34,046 nucleotides of DNA from positions 109,391 to 143,436 of the forward strand of contig JAPPJY010000031.1 of assembly GCA_028874335.1 (NCBI GenBank), given 5' to 3'. The position numbers were made by a program, and so were the translations under genes. Under the pieces are notes generated by a model, which was not told the origin of the DNA, did not search any database, and saw only the letters and a program-made list of their open reading frames with translations. Position 1 is the first letter of the stretch; each line of letters begins with the position of its first letter. This DNA comes from Gemmatimonadota bacterium. Lineage in GTDB: Bacteria; Latescibacterota; UBA2968; GCA-2709665. Below, in pieces: positions 1 through 9,801 of the stretch.

Positions 1-80
1 TTCTCGTAGTTTCGTTTTATTCGCAGTTTCGTTTTTCGCCTTTCGTAGTTTCGTATTCTCGTAGTCTCGTATCCTCGCTC
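1..80 (+). repeat. Degenerate AGT(T/C)TCGT repeats upstream of bamA
   Basis: The stretch holds several degenerate copies of an octamer, AGTTTCGT or AGTCTCGT, separated by T/C-rich sequence. The same octamer, in the same orientation relative to the gene that follows, forms a clean tandem array upstream of the heparinase-like gene at the other end of the window. It is non-coding and its function is unknown. Confidence 0.7.
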
Positions 81-104
81 TTCTGACTGGTCTTGCGGAG
101 GCGA

Positions 105-2405
105 ATGGCTTTGTTGCGAATCTTTTACGGTTGCCTTCTGTTGCTGTTGAACTTCACGTCTCCCCGGACGGCGGAGGCGCAGGAGCCGCCGCTCATTTCC
201 GAGATCAGAGTCTCCGGAAACCGGATCACCGAAGCGTCGCTGATCAGGTTCTCCTCGGGACTGGCGGAAGGACAACGCCTGATCCTGCCGGACGACCCGC
301 CGCGCGTCATCCGCAATCTCCATCGATTGAACATATTTTCGGATATCCAGGTCTACGTCGATTCGGACGTGGACGAAGGGGTGGCCGTTCTGATTGTCGT
401 AAAGGAGTATCCCAAGCTGGACGACGTTCTCTTCGAGGGTAACAAGGGGATCAAATCCAAGAAACTGAAGAAGACGCTGGCATTCATCGAGAAACAATGG
501 CTATCGCCGCACGAAGTCAGGCGCGCGGAAAACAAGATCGTGGACCTGTACAAGGAAGAGGGATACCTCCTCGCCAGCGTCGAGGGTACGCAGGGCGACC
601 CGAATGATGAGGGTCAGGTCAACCTCACCTTCAAAGTCAGGGAGGGGCGGAAGGTCAAGCTGCGCCGGATTCAGTTCTTCGGCAACGAGTCGTTCGAAGG
701 CAAGAAGCTTCGAAAGGCGATGAAGGAAACCAAGCAGGTCGGCGGAATACTGCGCCGGAATCAGTTCGCGGAAGATACCTATCAGGAAGACAAGCAGGCG
801 CTGCTGGCGTTTTACCAGGCGAATGGGTATCGGAACGCGGAGATTCTTCGCGACAGCCTGTATTACGACGATGCGAAGGCAAATCTGTTTATCGATCTGT
901 ACCTGGATGAAGGGCCCCTCTACACGTTCGGCGAGATTACCTGGGAGGGTAACGAGCGCGTCAAGGACGCGGGGATCGACAGGATGATCGTCGCCAAGGC
1001 AGGGGAGGTCTACAGCGCCGAACGCAAGAACAAATCCCATGAGCAGATATCGAACCTGTACAGCGACCTCGGCTATATTACGGCTTCGATCGCGGTCCAG
1101 GAGAGACTGGCCGAGGCGCCCCACACGATCAACGTACACTTCGACATCGTGGAGAACGAGCCGTGGAAGATCCGGCAGATTACCATTTCGGGCAATACCA
1201 AGACGAAGGACAGGGTGATCCGACGGGAACTCTGGATACGTCCGGGACAGACCTTTCGAAGGTCCGGCATCGAACGCAGCATGAGAAATATCCAACAGTT
1301 GAACTATTTCAGCAACGTGGTGCCCGAAATGAAACCCGTGGAGGAGTCGTCCGAACTCGACGTCATCTTTGCAGTCGAGGAGAAATCCACCGGCACGGCG
1401 TCCGTTGGCGCGGGGTACAGCCAGTACGACGGACTACTTGGGACCATCGCGTTGCAGGTTCCCAACTTTATGGGCAACGGACAGCAGCTGGATTTCAATC
1501 TGGAGTTCGGAGACAGGCGCCAGTCCTTCAGGGCCGGATTTACGGAGCCCTGGTTTTTGAACACGCCAACGAGTCTGCAGGGTCTGATCTTCAGAACCAA
1601 CCGGCGGTACTACAGCGGCTTCGACGAACGCAGGCAGGGCGCCGTGGCCAGCGTCGGGCGCCGCCTGGCCTGGCCCGATTACTCCAGGGTCTCCATCGGG
1701 TACCGCATCGAACAGGTTGAATTCCGGAATTTCGCCGAGGATTTCGACGAGGCGGCTGAGACTTCCTTTCGCGACAATGTGACGAGCAGCGTCAATCTGA
1801 ACTTCACGCGCAACAGCCGGGACCTGCCGGTTTTTCCAACCAGCGGTTCCGTGTTTTCCTACTCGCCGACGTTTGCCGGCGGCCCCCTGGGCGGAAATAC
1901 GGATTTCTTCAAGCACGATATCATAACCAGTTTCTATTTTCCGGTTGCATGGCGTGTTGCGCTGAATCTGAAGACGACCCTCGGTCTCGTGATGCCGTAT
2001 AACAACTCCGACGTTCCTTTCAACGAGCGATACGTTCCGGGGGGCGTGAACATCTTCGAGGGCACCATGGTGCGGGGTTACCCCGAGCAATCGCTGGGTC
2101 CGCGCATCAACGGCGTTCCGGACGGCGGGAACTCGCAGATGCTCTTCAACCTGGAATTCACGCTGCCCATTGTAAAGCAGCAGTTCTACGCCCTTGCTTT
2201 TGCGGATGCCGGCAATGCGTGGGACAGTATCTCCGAAGCGAGTATTTTTGACCTGCGGCGGTCGGTTGGCGTCGGGTTTCGCATGATTGCTCCGGTCGTG
2301 GGCATTATGGGATTTGACTTTGCGTGGGGTTTCGACAGGCGGCGGGTTGACGGTCAGGAGCCGCAGATGGTAACCCATTTCCAGTTCGGTCCGCAGTTTT
2401 TCTAA
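105..2405 (+). CDS. bamA: Outer membrane protein assembly factor BamA
   Basis: BamA is the outer-membrane core of the BAM complex and inserts beta-barrel proteins. The protein starts with a clear signal peptide (hydrophobic Leu-rich stretch, then a cleavage-like TAEAQ). About five POTRA-like repeats follow to roughly residue 430, with recurring patterns such as EGN, FxGNxxF and ISGN. The rest is a 16-strand-type barrel ending in an aromatic residue (FGPQFF). The VRGY motif of extracellular loop 6 is present near residue 657. The length (766 aa) is normal for the family. I place the start at ATG 105 rather than the in-frame TTG at 93: GGAGG at 97-101 precedes it, though only 3 nt away, and the signal peptide then begins cleanly. 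It is followed 32 bp downstream by ompH, the usual neighbour. The BamA identification is secure; the start is less so. Confidence 0.96.
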   Translation: MALLRIFYGCLLLLLNFTSPRTAEAQEPPLISEIRVSGNRITEASLIRFSSGLAEGQRLILPDDPPRVIRNLHRLNIFSDIQVYVDSDVDEGVAVLIVVKEYPKLDDVLFEGNKGIKSKKLKKTLAFIEKQWLSPHEVRRAENKIVDLYKEEGYLLASVEGTQGDPNDEGQVNLTFKVREGRKVKLRRIQFFGNESFEGKKLRKAMKETKQVGGILRRNQFAEDTYQEDKQALLAFYQANGYRNAEILRDSLYYDDAKANLFIDLYLDEGPLYTFGEITWEGNERVKDAGIDRMIVAKAGEVYSAERKNKSHEQISNLYSDLGYITASIAVQERLAEAPHTINVHFDIVENEPWKIRQITISGNTKTKDRVIRRELWIRPGQTFRRSGIERSMRNIQQLNYFSNVVPEMKPVEESSELDVIFAVEEKSTGTASVGAGYSQYDGLLGTIALQVPNFMGNGQQLDFNLEFGDRRQSFRAGFTEPWFLNTPTSLQGLIFRTNRRYYSGFDERRQGAVASVGRRLAWPDYSRVSIGYRIEQVEFRNFAEDFDEAAETSFRDNVTSSVNLNFTRNSRDLPVFPTSGSVFSYSPTFAGGPLGGNTDFFKHDIITSFYFPVAWRVALNLKTTLGLVMPYNNSDVPFNERYVPGGVNIFEGTMVRGYPEQSLGPRINGVPDGGNSQMLFNLEFTLPIVKQQFYALAFADAGNAWDSISEASIFDLRRSVGVGFRMIAPVVGIMGFDFAWGFDRRRVDGQEPQMVTHFQFGPQFF

Positions 2406-2437
2406 GACAGGTTCCAAACGTTGGAGGGAGATTCAAA

Positions 2438-3016
2438 ATGGACTTCAGATATCGCTTCCTGGTTTCCGTGTGCGGCCTGATGGCGTGTCTGGTCGCGGCG
2501 TCCACGGCGCATGCGCAGGCGAAGATCGCCTTTTTCGATCCGAACGAGATTCGTACCAAGTACAAGCCCTTCCAGGAGGCGGAGAGAGAGTACAACCAGT
2601 ACGAAGGGGAACTGCAGAAGGAACTCAAAAAGCTCGAGAGCGAGTTGAGGAAGAAGCAGACCACCTTCGAGCGGCAGAAGGTGATGTACATGGAAAATCG
2701 GAGACGGGAAGAGGAGCAGGCCCTGAAGAGGCAGGAGGAGGAATTACAGCGGTTTCTTGCCCAGATTACCGATCCCGAGCGCGGTAAACTTGCGCTCAAA
2801 CAACAGGAATTGCTCACGCCGTTGCTGAAACGCGTTAACGAAGTGATTACCCGGGTGGCCAAGGAGGAGGGGTACGACTTCGTGCTGAATGCGGCTTCCG
2901 TGGTCTATTTCAACGAAGATTACAACCTGACCGAGAAGGTGCTTGAAGCATTGAATAAAGACCTGGAGGCAGGTGACGAACAGAGAACCGGACCCCGTTC
3001 CGGTCCGATACGTTAA
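2438..3016 (+). CDS. OmpH/Skp family periplasmic chaperone
   Basis: This 192-residue protein has the layout of Skp (OmpH), the periplasmic chaperone that delivers unfolded outer-membrane proteins to BamA. A signal peptide ends near residue 27 (AHAQA), followed by the typical first strand [12 protein letters not shown] long Lys/Glu-rich coiled coil runs from about residues 45 to 115, and the C-terminal strand-helix region contains YDFVLNA. It is longer than E. coli Skp by a polar C-terminal tail. A strong GGAGGGAG ribosome-binding site precedes the ATG. It lies between bamA and fabZ, the conserved neighbourhood in Gram-negative bacteria, although the usual lpxD is missing between it and fabZ. 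Confidence 0.93.
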   Translation: MDFRYRFLVSVCGLMACLVAASTAHAQAKIAFFDPNEIRTKYKPFQEAEREYNQYEGELQKELKKLESELRKKQTTFERQKVMYMENRRREEEQALKRQEEELQRFLAQITDPERGKLALKQQELLTPLLKRVNEVITRVAKEEGYDFVLNAASVVYFNEDYNLTEKVLEALNKDLEAGDEQRTGPRSGPIR

Positions 3017-3036
3017 GAGATGAAAGAGAGCCGGCT

Positions 3037-3468
3037 GTGCTGGACGTTGAAGCAATCCAGAAAATCCTCCCGCACCGATACCCGTTCCTCCTGGTGGACC
3101 GGGTCCTGGAACTGGAGCCGGAACGCAGGGTGGTGGGGTTGAAGAATATCTCCGCCAACGAGCCCTTCTTCGCCGGCCACTTCCCGGGGCGTCCGGTGAT
3201 GCCGGGTGTGTTGATTGTGGAAGCGCTTGCGCAGACCGCGGCCGTTCTGATGGGAGACGAGTCCGGGATGATCCCTATGTTCATGGGTATCGACAAGGCC
3301 CGGTTCAGAAGTCCCGTGACGCCGGGGGATCAGTTGCGACTCGAGGCGGAAGTGTTGAGGAGACGGCGCAATATATGCCGGGTTGCCGGCAGGGCGTTCG
3401 TGGGCGACACCCTCGTCGCGGAAGCGGAGATGATGGCCGCGCTTGTCCCCGCGGACAGCGTGACCTGA
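3037..3468 (+). CDS. fabZ: 3-hydroxyacyl-ACP dehydratase FabZ
   Basis: FabZ dehydrates 3-hydroxyacyl-ACP to trans-2-enoyl-ACP in fatty acid elongation. The 143-residue protein has the hot-dog fold signature. The early [13 protein letters not shown] motif is followed by [11 protein letters not shown] with catalytic His48 and by VEALAQ with catalytic Glu62. The start is GTG at 3037, with GAGAG about 6 nt upstream. It lies 20 bp after ompH, so it is probably co-transcribed with bamA and ompH. In many Gram-negatives fabZ is followed by lpxA; here a hairpin ends the operon instead. Confidence 0.96.
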   Translation: MLDVEAIQKILPHRYPFLLVDRVLELEPERRVVGLKNISANEPFFAGHFPGRPVMPGVLIVEALAQTAAVLMGDESGMIPMFMGIDKARFRSPVTPGDQLRLEAEVLRRRRNICRVAGRAFVGDTLVAEAEMMAALVPADSVT

Positions 3469-3502
3469 GAAGGACGCAGCGCGCTACATTTCTGGAATGC
3501 AG

Positions 3503-3535
3503 ACCGGCGGCCCGCATGGGCCGCCGGTTCTGTTT
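3503..3535 (+). terminator. Terminator after fabZ, shared with convergent aapP
   Basis: A perfect 11-bp GC-rich stem (3503-3513 with 3518-3528) with a GCAT loop is followed on + by TCTGTTTATT. It sits between the end of fabZ and the end of the convergent aapP gene and could act in both directions. The U-rich tail is better on the + strand. Confidence 0.8.
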
Positions 3536-4313
3536 ATTGTGACAGAATCTGGCTGAGGAACAGCCGGGTCCGGTCATTCTGCGGATTGTCGAAAAACGCG
3601 TCCGGACTATTCTCTTCGATTATTCGCCCCTCGTCCATGAAGATGACGCGATTGGCGACCGTTTTCGCGAATCCCATTTCGTGCGTAACCACCAGCATCG
3701 TCATGCCGCTTTGTGCGAGCTCGACCATCACGTCAAGCACTTCCTTGATCATCTCCGGGTCCAGCGCCGAAGTCGGTTCGTCAAATAGCATGATCTTCGG
3801 GTTCATGCACAGGCTGCGGGCGATAGCGACGCGTTGCTGCTGACCGCCCGACAGTTGACCCGGATACTTCGATGCCTGTTCCGGGATTCGCACCCGCTTC
3901 AGATACCGCATCGCGATTTCTTCGGCTTCCTGTTTCGGCATCTTTCTCGACCAGATTGGCGCCAGTGTGCAGTTTTGCAGGACCGTAAGATGAGGAAACA
4001 GATTGAACTGCTGGAACACCATGCCGACTTCCCGCCGGATGTCCGCGATATTCTTCAGATTGTCGGTCAGCGATATGCCGTCAACCGTGATGTGCCCGCG
4101 CTGATGTTCCTCCAGGTGGTTGATACAGCGGATCAGCGTCGATTTGCCGGAACCCGAGGGGCCGCAGATGACGATGATCTCTCCCCGCTCGACGGTGAGA
4201 TTGATGTCGTTCAGGACGTGGAATTTGCCGAACCACTTGTGCATGCCTGTGATTTCGATCGCAATCCGGTCATCGCGTTCGCAGGCGGCCGGGTCTGTTG
4301 CGTCATCAGTCAT
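3534..4313 (-). CDS. aapP: General L-amino acid ABC importer, ATPase AapP
   Basis: This is the nucleotide-binding subunit of a polar amino-acid importer (GlnQ/AapP/BztD group) and powers uptake through AapQ and AapM. All ABC motifs are intact: Walker [10 protein letters not shown] (51-59), Q-loop Gln101/102, signature LSGGQQQ (154-160), Walker B IMLFDEP (174-180), D-loop SALD and switch His211. At 259 aa it has the family length plus a short acidic N-terminal extension. It is the last gene of the aapJQMP operon, 11 bp after aapM, with a GAGG ribosome-binding site. The assignment to Aap rather than Gln rests on the two long permeases next to it. Confidence 0.94.
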   Translation of the reverse strand: MTDDATDPAACERDDRIAIEITGMHKWFGKFHVLNDINLTVERGEIIVICGPSGSGKSTLIRCINHLEEHQRGHITVDGISLTDNLKNIADIRREVGMVFQQFNLFPHLTVLQNCTLAPIWSRKMPKQEAEEIAMRYLKRVRIPEQASKYPGQLSGGQQQRVAIARSLCMNPKIMLFDEPTSALDPEMIKEVLDVMVELAQSGMTMLVVTHEMGFAKTVANRVIFMDEGRIIEENSPDAFFDNPQNDRTRLFLSQILSQ

Positions 4314-4324
4314 TCGGTAATCCT

Positions 4325-5443
4325 CTAGTCGTTTTTATGGCCGGTGTCCAGTCTGCGTTCGAGGTAGAGCGAGTATCGCGACATGGCAAAGCAGGAGATG
4401 AAGAAACCCATCGCGACGAATATGTACAGTTCAGTCGATAATCCCTGCCATTTTGAGTCGGCAAGCGCCGCGCGGCCGATTCCGAGAGGATCGAGGAGGC
4501 CGACGACGATGACCAGGGTCGTATCTTTATACAGTCCGATAAAGGTATTCACGATACCGGGTATGGATATTTTCAGCGCTTGCGGCAATATGATCAAACG
4601 GATGCTTTTCGCGTAGTTCAGACCCAGCGCATCGGCCGCCTCGAACTGTCCCTGCGGAATCGACGCCAGACCGCCTCGAATGACTTCGGCGATGTATGCG
4701 GCCGAGAAGATGATCACCATGATGATGACGCGAAGTAACATGTCGAAATACGTACCGGGCGGCATGAAATAGTTCAAAAGCGTTGAGGCGACGAACAGCA
4801 GCGTGATCAGCGGTACCCCGCGTATGAATTCGATGTACCAGATGCTGAGCGTTCTGACAACCGGCATTGACGAAAAACGCCCCAACGCCAGGGCAATTCC
4901 GAGTGGAAGAGAAACGGCGATTCCGGTCACGCCGATCAGCATTGTCAACAGGAAACCGCCGAATCTGGATGACTCGACGTGCTCCAGTCCGAACCACCCG
5001 CCCCACAGCATGCAGAACGCGCAGAAGGGATAGACGAATGTAAACCAGAGCCAGTATTTCCGCCCTCTGACGCGGTCAACCAGCAGCGGAATCAGGGCGA
5101 CGAAGAGCAACACGAACGTCAGATTGACCCGCCAGCGCAAATGCTCCGGATAGAATCCGTACATAAACTGATCGAATCGTATCCGCACAACGGACCAGCA
5201 GGCGCCCCCTGCGATTTCCCGGCATTCTCTGCGGTGTGCGACTTCTGCAAATACCGCGTCGAAGAACATCCAGTTGGCAATGGGCGGGATGATTTCGTAC
5301 AGCAGGTAGACCGACAACGCCGTCAGTGCGATATCGATCGGGCTCGAAAACAGATTCCGGCGAATCCAGCCGGCGACGCCAACCTGGGTCCTCGGCGGCG
5401 GTAATTCCTGTTGCATATCCTGCCCGGGTGAACGCTGCGTCAT
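4325..5443 (-). CDS. aapM: General L-amino acid ABC importer, permease AapM
   Basis: This inner-membrane permease of a HisM/GlnP-type importer has 372 residues, the long form typical of AapM/BztC. An N-terminal half holds two hydrophobic segments and a Cys-containing periplasmic stretch, followed by the standard five-helix permease domain. The cytoplasmic EAA loop that contacts the ATPase is visible as [20 protein letters not shown] in the C-terminal third. The start codon is 4 bp downstream of the aapQ stop, so translation of the two permeases is probably coupled. It pairs with AapQ to form the channel. Confidence 0.93.
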   Translation of the reverse strand: MTQRSPGQDMQQELPPPRTQVGVAGWIRRNLFSSPIDIALTALSVYLLYEIIPPIANWMFFDAVFAEVAHRRECREIAGGACWSVVRIRFDQFMYGFYPEHLRWRVNLTFVLLFVALIPLLVDRVRGRKYWLWFTFVYPFCAFCMLWGGWFGLEHVESSRFGGFLLTMLIGVTGIAVSLPLGIALALGRFSSMPVVRTLSIWYIEFIRGVPLITLLFVASTLLNYFMPPGTYFDMLLRVIIMVIIFSAAYIAEVIRGGLASIPQGQFEAADALGLNYAKSIRLIILPQALKISIPGIVNTFIGLYKDTTLVIVVGLLDPLGIGRAALADSKWQGLSTELYIFVAMGFFISCFAMSRYSLYLERRLDTGHKND

Positions 5444-5447
5444 CGGT

Positions 5448-6605
5448 TCATCGCTCCACCAGTGAAATCCTTTTGTTGTACCAGTTCATAAACGCGGATA
5501 TGGACAGGGAGATGGAAAGATAAACGGCCAGCACAATGGACATGCATTCCAGTGCGCGGCCGGTCTGGTTAAGCGAAATGCCACCAATGGTCGCCACGAT
5601 GTCCATATACCCCACCGCGATGGCAAGAGATGAGTTTTTGGTCAGATTGAGATACTGGCTGATCAGAGGGGGGACGATGGTCCGCAGCGCCTGCGGCAAG
5701 ATGATCAGCCGCATGGTCAGATTCGGTCTTATGCCCAAAGCGTAAGCGGCTTCGGTCTGGCCGTAACTGACGGCCAGAATGCCCGCTCTGACAATTTCAG
5801 CGATGAAAGCCCCGGTATAAACCCCGAGCGCGAGTGTCAGTGCGAGAAACTCCGGACTCAACACCAACCCGCCTTTGAAGTTAAACCTCTCAAACGCGGG
5901 AAATTCGAACTCAACCGGAAACCCGAGAAGCCAGAATGCCAGGAGCGGAAGCGCAATGATCATCGAGACGTTGGTCCAGTACACCGGATACTGGCGTCCG
6001 GTCAGTTCCTGTTTCTGTTTTGCGAACCGGTAAAAGTAACAGGCGCCGCCAATGGCGACAATCAGCGCGGCAATGACACCCCAGAATGCAGGTTCGAAAA
6101 TCGGTTTCGGCGAATAGACGCCGCGATTGGACAGAAAAAAGACATCGTACGTCGACATGGCCTGCCTGGGGTGAGGCAGGTTGTGAACAATCACCCCATG
6201 ACACAACAAGATCCACAGCAGGACCGGAACGTTCCGGCTGAATTCAACGAATGCATAGGAAATCTTGTTGACCAGGAAGTTCGAGGACAGGCGCGCAACA
6301 CCCGCGGCGAATCCGATCGAGGTCGCGAGTATGATCCCAAAAAACGCGACCAGGGCGGTATTGATCACACCGACAATCGTCGCGCGAAGATGCGTGCTGC
6401 GCGAATCGTATTCGATCAGGTGTTGATTGATGTCGTAGTTGGATGGCGTGAACAGAAAGTCGTAACTGACGTCTCTGCCGATCAGTTCGAGATTGCTGAG
6501 CATATTCCGAACGAAGAAACCGAGCAGCGAGAGTACGACGATGATCGCAACGATCTGAATGATCAGTTGCCGGGACTTCTTTTCACTCCAGAGGCTTCCA
6601 AGCAT
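5448..6605 (-). CDS. aapQ: General L-amino acid ABC importer, permease AapQ
   Basis: This is the partner permease of AapM, 385 residues, again the long AapQ/BztB form. A first helix (residues about 13-33) is followed by a periplasmic stretch, and a large insertion with extra helices precedes the conserved permease core. The EAA loop is readable as GQTEAAYALGIRPNLTMRLI, then ILPQALRTIVPP. About 145 bp separate it from aapJ, a common arrangement because the binding protein is needed in excess. I see no strong terminator in that gap and only a weak ribosome-binding site before this gene. Confidence 0.93.
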   Translation of the reverse strand: MLGSLWSEKKSRQLIIQIVAIIVVLSLLGFFVRNMLSNLELIGRDVSYDFLFTPSNYDINQHLIEYDSRSTHLRATIVGVINTALVAFFGIILATSIGFAAGVARLSSNFLVNKISYAFVEFSRNVPVLLWILLCHGVIVHNLPHPRQAMSTYDVFFLSNRGVYSPKPIFEPAFWGVIAALIVAIGGACYFYRFAKQKQELTGRQYPVYWTNVSMIIALPLLAFWLLGFPVEFEFPAFERFNFKGGLVLSPEFLALTLALGVYTGAFIAEIVRAGILAVSYGQTEAAYALGIRPNLTMRLIILPQALRTIVPPLISQYLNLTKNSSLAIAVGYMDIVATIGGISLNQTGRALECMSIVLAVYLSISLSISAFMNWYNKRISLVER

Positions 6606-6751
6606 AGCTCACGCGGAAATACTGTGGATGGATTGATTCTGTGCGGGGCTCGAACAACGACGGCGCATGCACATTGCATACACCATCTACATAAGTTAAC
6701 TTTAGTTCGACAGAAACGACAACGCGGCGCCGACGACGAATCCTGGTCAAT

Positions 6752-7777
6752 TTACCGGTATGGAGGCGCGTACAACAGGCCGCCGTCGGTCCACAGCGCA
6801 TTGACGCCTCTTTCAAGTCCGATATCGGTGTTCACACCCAGGTATTTTTCGAATATTTCGCCGTAATTGCCAACCGAGGAAATGACGCTGACAACCCAGT
6901 CAGCGCTCAATCCCAGCATTGCGCCGTATTCGCCTTCAGCGCCCAGCATTCGGTTGATTTCAGCGTCGTTGCTTTTTTTACCAGCCATTTCAGCGACATT
7001 TGCTGCGGTAATCCCCTTCTCTTCGGCGATGATCAGAGCGTTCAGTACCCAGCGAACCACGTCGCCCCATTCATCGTCGCCGTGTCGAACGAGTGGCCCC
7101 AGGGGTTCCTTGGATACGATTTCCGGCAGGACGACGTGGTCATCCGGATTGTCCAGTGTTGCGCGGGTTGCGGCAAGTCCCGATCGGTCTGTCGTATAGA
7201 CGTCGCATCGTCCGCTGAGGTAATTCTGACGTGCTTCTTCATTCGATTCAATGGGAACCGGTTCGTAGCTCATTCCGTTTCGGCGGAAGTAGTCGGCCAG
7301 ATTCAGTTCCGTCGTCGTACCGGTCTGAATACACACCGAGGCGCCATCGAGTTCGGTTGCGCTGGACACACCCAACGATGCGGGTACCATAAACCCCTGT
7401 CCGTCGTAGAAGCTCACGCCCATGAAAGTCAGTTTGAGATCAACGTCCCGGCTGTACGTCCACGTCGTGTTTCTGGAAAGTATGTCAATTTCACCTGCTT
7501 TCAGCGCCTCGAAGCGGGTCTTTCCGGTCAGGGTGGTGTATTTGACCTTCGATGCGTCACCGAATACCGCTGCTGCAACCGCATCACAGAGTGCAACGTC
7601 GAATCCTCTCCAGTTGCCCTTGTCGTCAGTAAAAGCAAAGCCGGCCAATCCTGTATTGATACCGCATTGAAGGTGTCCTCTTGACCGTACGTCATCGAGT
7701 GTCCCGGCATGACTCAGCCCGGTGATTGCAAATCCTGCCAGAGCAACAAAAAGCGAACCCAATCTGATCGGTTTCAT
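6752..7777 (-). CDS. aapJ: General L-amino acid-binding periplasmic protein AapJ
   Basis: This is the periplasmic solute-binding protein of the importer. It has a signal peptide (Lys/Arg, a Leu/Ala-rich core, then LSHAG) followed by the family-3 binding-protein pattern TLDDVRSRGHLQCGINTGLAGF. Typical AapJ features follow: GFDVALCDAVAAAVFGD, LSRNTTWTYSRD, GASVCIQTGTTTELNLADYF and a C-terminal GVNALWTDGGLLYAPPYR. I chose the ATG at 7777 because AGGAGA lies 6 nt upstream of it. An ATG 15 bases upstream is in frame, but its codons contain that ribosome-binding site. It is the first gene of the operon and has a good promoter upstream. Confidence 0.94.
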   Translation of the reverse strand: MKPIRLGSLFVALAGFAITGLSHAGTLDDVRSRGHLQCGINTGLAGFAFTDDKGNWRGFDVALCDAVAAAVFGDASKVKYTTLTGKTRFEALKAGEIDILSRNTTWTYSRDVDLKLTFMGVSFYDGQGFMVPASLGVSSATELDGASVCIQTGTTTELNLADYFRRNGMSYEPVPIESNEEARQNYLSGRCDVYTTDRSGLAATRATLDNPDDHVVLPEIVSKEPLGPLVRHGDDEWGDVVRWVLNALIIAEEKGITAANVAEMAGKKSNDAEINRMLGAEGEYGAMLGLSADWVVSVISSVGNYGEIFEKYLGVNTDIGLERGVNALWTDGGLLYAPPYR

Positions 7778-7852
7778 CGACATTCTCCTCATTGTGGGTT
7801 GACCTCGGTGACACTCCGTTGACCATTAAAATGCGCCGGACGCCTTTCGAGT

Positions 7853-7881
7853 ATTATACGAAGGCGAGTCATCTTTCTCAA
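7853..7881 (-). promoter_or_regulatory. Sigma-70-type promoter of aapJQMP
   Basis: On the minus strand TTGAGA (7881-7876) and a perfect TATAAT (7858-7853) are separated by exactly 17 bp. This predicts a start near 7846 and a leader of about 70 nt before aapJ. It is the closest match to a consensus promoter that I noticed in the window. Confidence 0.75.
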
Positions 7882-7957
7882 GAGGTTGTTTCAGCAACCG
7901 TGCTGCTGTTTTGAAAACGCGCCAGGACCTCTGGCCCACCGACACAAGAGAGACGAT

Positions 7958-9322
7958 ATGAAACGCGAGCACATCTTCGCCCACTACGAACAGGACGCGA
8001 CCCGGTACTGGAAGCTGAGGGAGGGCGGATACGCCAGCCCCATGAGCGTTTACCAGGGAGACGAAATCACATTTCATATCTCCAATTCCAGATCGTACTA
8101 CGACGTGTTCGTGTATCACGAAGGGGCCGGACGGCGTCTCGTCAAGGAGATCGTCAACCTGCGCGGCGCGCTTCCTCCAATTCCCGAGTTCGGATATCGC
8201 GACGGATTCGACTGGCCCGCGACGGTCGGATTCCGGGTCCCGCACGACTGGAAGAGCGGCGTCTACATCGCCGGTTTTCCCACCGCTCAGGGAATCCGCG
8301 AGATCCTGTTCGTGGTTCGCCCGCGGGTTCCCGCCGCGCCGGTCCTTCTCACGATAGAGACCAATACCTACGCCGCCTACAATCCCGTGGGAGGCAAGAG
8401 CCTCTTTCACTACCTGTCGACCGATCGGACCCACAGCGACCTCGTGACGTTCGAGCGGCCGCTGCAGCCGGACATCATGGGCGGATTCTACGCATGGGAC
8501 CAGTTCATCACCTCGTGGCTGGACGCCGAGGGTTATTCCGTGGACTACTGCGTCAATGCGGACCACGACCGGGAACCGGGCATTCTCGACAGCTATGCCG
8601 CGCATTTGAGGATCGGCCATGGAGAGTATACGAGCCGCGAAGAGTGCGATCAGCTTCAGCGCTTCGTCTCCCGCGGCGGGAACCTGATCGTGCTGGCGGG
8701 GAACTCGTTCTCGCACCTGGTGGAGACGCGGGGCAACGGACGCCGGCTCTATTGCGCCAAGACCCGGTACAAGAAGCATCCGCTTGGCACCCCGGAAGAC
8801 CCGCACACGTCCCTGCTGCGCGGCATCGACAACCTTCGCCAGCGCACCATCGGGGTTTCATATTCGGCCGCCGTCCACGCGAAGACGACAACGCCCGGTG
8901 TGTTCATTGCGCCGACAACCGAAGAGTACGGGTTCTTCCGCGTGAGCCGGCCGGATCACTGGGCGTTCGAGGGGACCGGGTTGGAGGAAGGGGATGAGTT
9001 CGGACGTGAGGACTCGATCGTGGGCGTGGAATGCGACGGCGGCGACATCGAGTTCAGGGACGGCAAGCCCTATTTCACGGGCAGCGACGGCATCAGCCCG
9101 CACTACCGGATCATCGCGATCGGTGACGCCGAAGACCACGGATTCAACGCGGACCTGGGCATTCACCACGACCGGTTCTACGCCACCATTGCGGTGAACG
9201 AGACGGAGTTCAAGGGGACGGTCTTCACGGCGGGAACCATGGAATGGTCGCACGGGCTGTACAGGGACGACAGTCCCGTGGCGCGGATCACCCGCAACGT
9301 CATGGACCGTCTGGGGAGGTAG
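7958..9322 (+). CDS. N,N-dimethylformamidase large-subunit-like protein
   Basis: The 454-residue protein matches what I know of the C-terminal region of the dimethylformamidase beta (large) subunit. A short N-terminal beta-sandwich (residues about 10-125, with GDEITFHISN and WKSGVYIAGF) is followed by a glutamine-amidotransferase-like domain. Recognisable stretches in that domain are NTYAAYNPVGGKSLF, DQFITSWLDAEGYSVDYC and GGNLIVLAGNSF. A C-terminal stretch with FTAGTMEWSHGL closes the protein. Homologues occur widely without the small subunit, so the true substrate may be another amide. No signal peptide is visible. The ATG at 7958 is preceded by AAGAGAGA; an in-frame start 72 bp upstream would add a non-conserved Cys-rich stretch. 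It stands alone, divergent from aapJ. The family is fairly sure, the substrate is not. Confidence 0.8.
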   Translation: MKREHIFAHYEQDATRYWKLREGGYASPMSVYQGDEITFHISNSRSYYDVFVYHEGAGRRLVKEIVNLRGALPPIPEFGYRDGFDWPATVGFRVPHDWKSGVYIAGFPTAQGIREILFVVRPRVPAAPVLLTIETNTYAAYNPVGGKSLFHYLSTDRTHSDLVTFERPLQPDIMGGFYAWDQFITSWLDAEGYSVDYCVNADHDREPGILDSYAAHLRIGHGEYTSREECDQLQRFVSRGGNLIVLAGNSFSHLVETRGNGRRLYCAKTRYKKHPLGTPEDPHTSLLRGIDNLRQRTIGVSYSAAVHAKTTTPGVFIAPTTEEYGFFRVSRPDHWAFEGTGLEEGDEFGREDSIVGVECDGGDIEFRDGKPYFTGSDGISPHYRIIAIGDAEDHGFNADLGIHHDRFYATIAVNETEFKGTVFTAGTMEWSHGLYRDDSPVARITRNVMDRLGR

Positions 9323-9561
9323 GTGAGATCAGCAAAGGGGGGGTAGTTCATCCCTTATGCCACCCCTGTCCACAAACGGGTTTGATTCACTACGAATAAC
9401 GCGAATTTGCGCGAATTCACCCCAGCCCAAATTCGTCCATAGCCATTGGCGAAACGTGTCGGTCCGGTGTCGGCAAAGCCTGTCATCCAGAGGAGGCCTG
9501 GGTGCAGCGTCCACGAAATGCATCGGAATCACCTGGCACCAGCCTGTCATCCAGGGGACTT

Positions 9562-9580
9562 GCCCTGAGCCAGTCGAAGG
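9562..9580 (+). repeat. CCCTGAGC..GTCGAAGGG palindromic repeat, copy 1
   Basis: CCCTGAGCCAGTCGAAGGG is a member of a short imperfect palindrome family. A closely related copy, with TT in place of CA, lies at 12875-12893, and a partial inverted copy at 11944-11960. This motif is common between genes in many environmental bacterial genomes. Confidence 0.7.
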
Positions 9581-9801
9581 GGCACCCAGGCCGACGAAGG
9601 ATCTACTGCGGCATGGGATCATCCCCCCGTGATTTGGAGGTGTCGATTCCTGAGAGGCGGCACGTCCGCCCCGAGCGCGGAATGGAAGCGGCGAACGATG
9701 CTTCGACTCCGCTCAGAATGACATGGGTTGCAAAAAGCACGAAACAAGGTGGAGAAGATAATCCATTAATCAATTTCCTCTTCGACTAGCGAGAGGTCAT
9801 T

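Noticed and set aside
501..1295. Minus-strand frame of 264 codons inside bamA
   Set aside because: Antisense shadow of bamA, no ribosome-binding site or motif.
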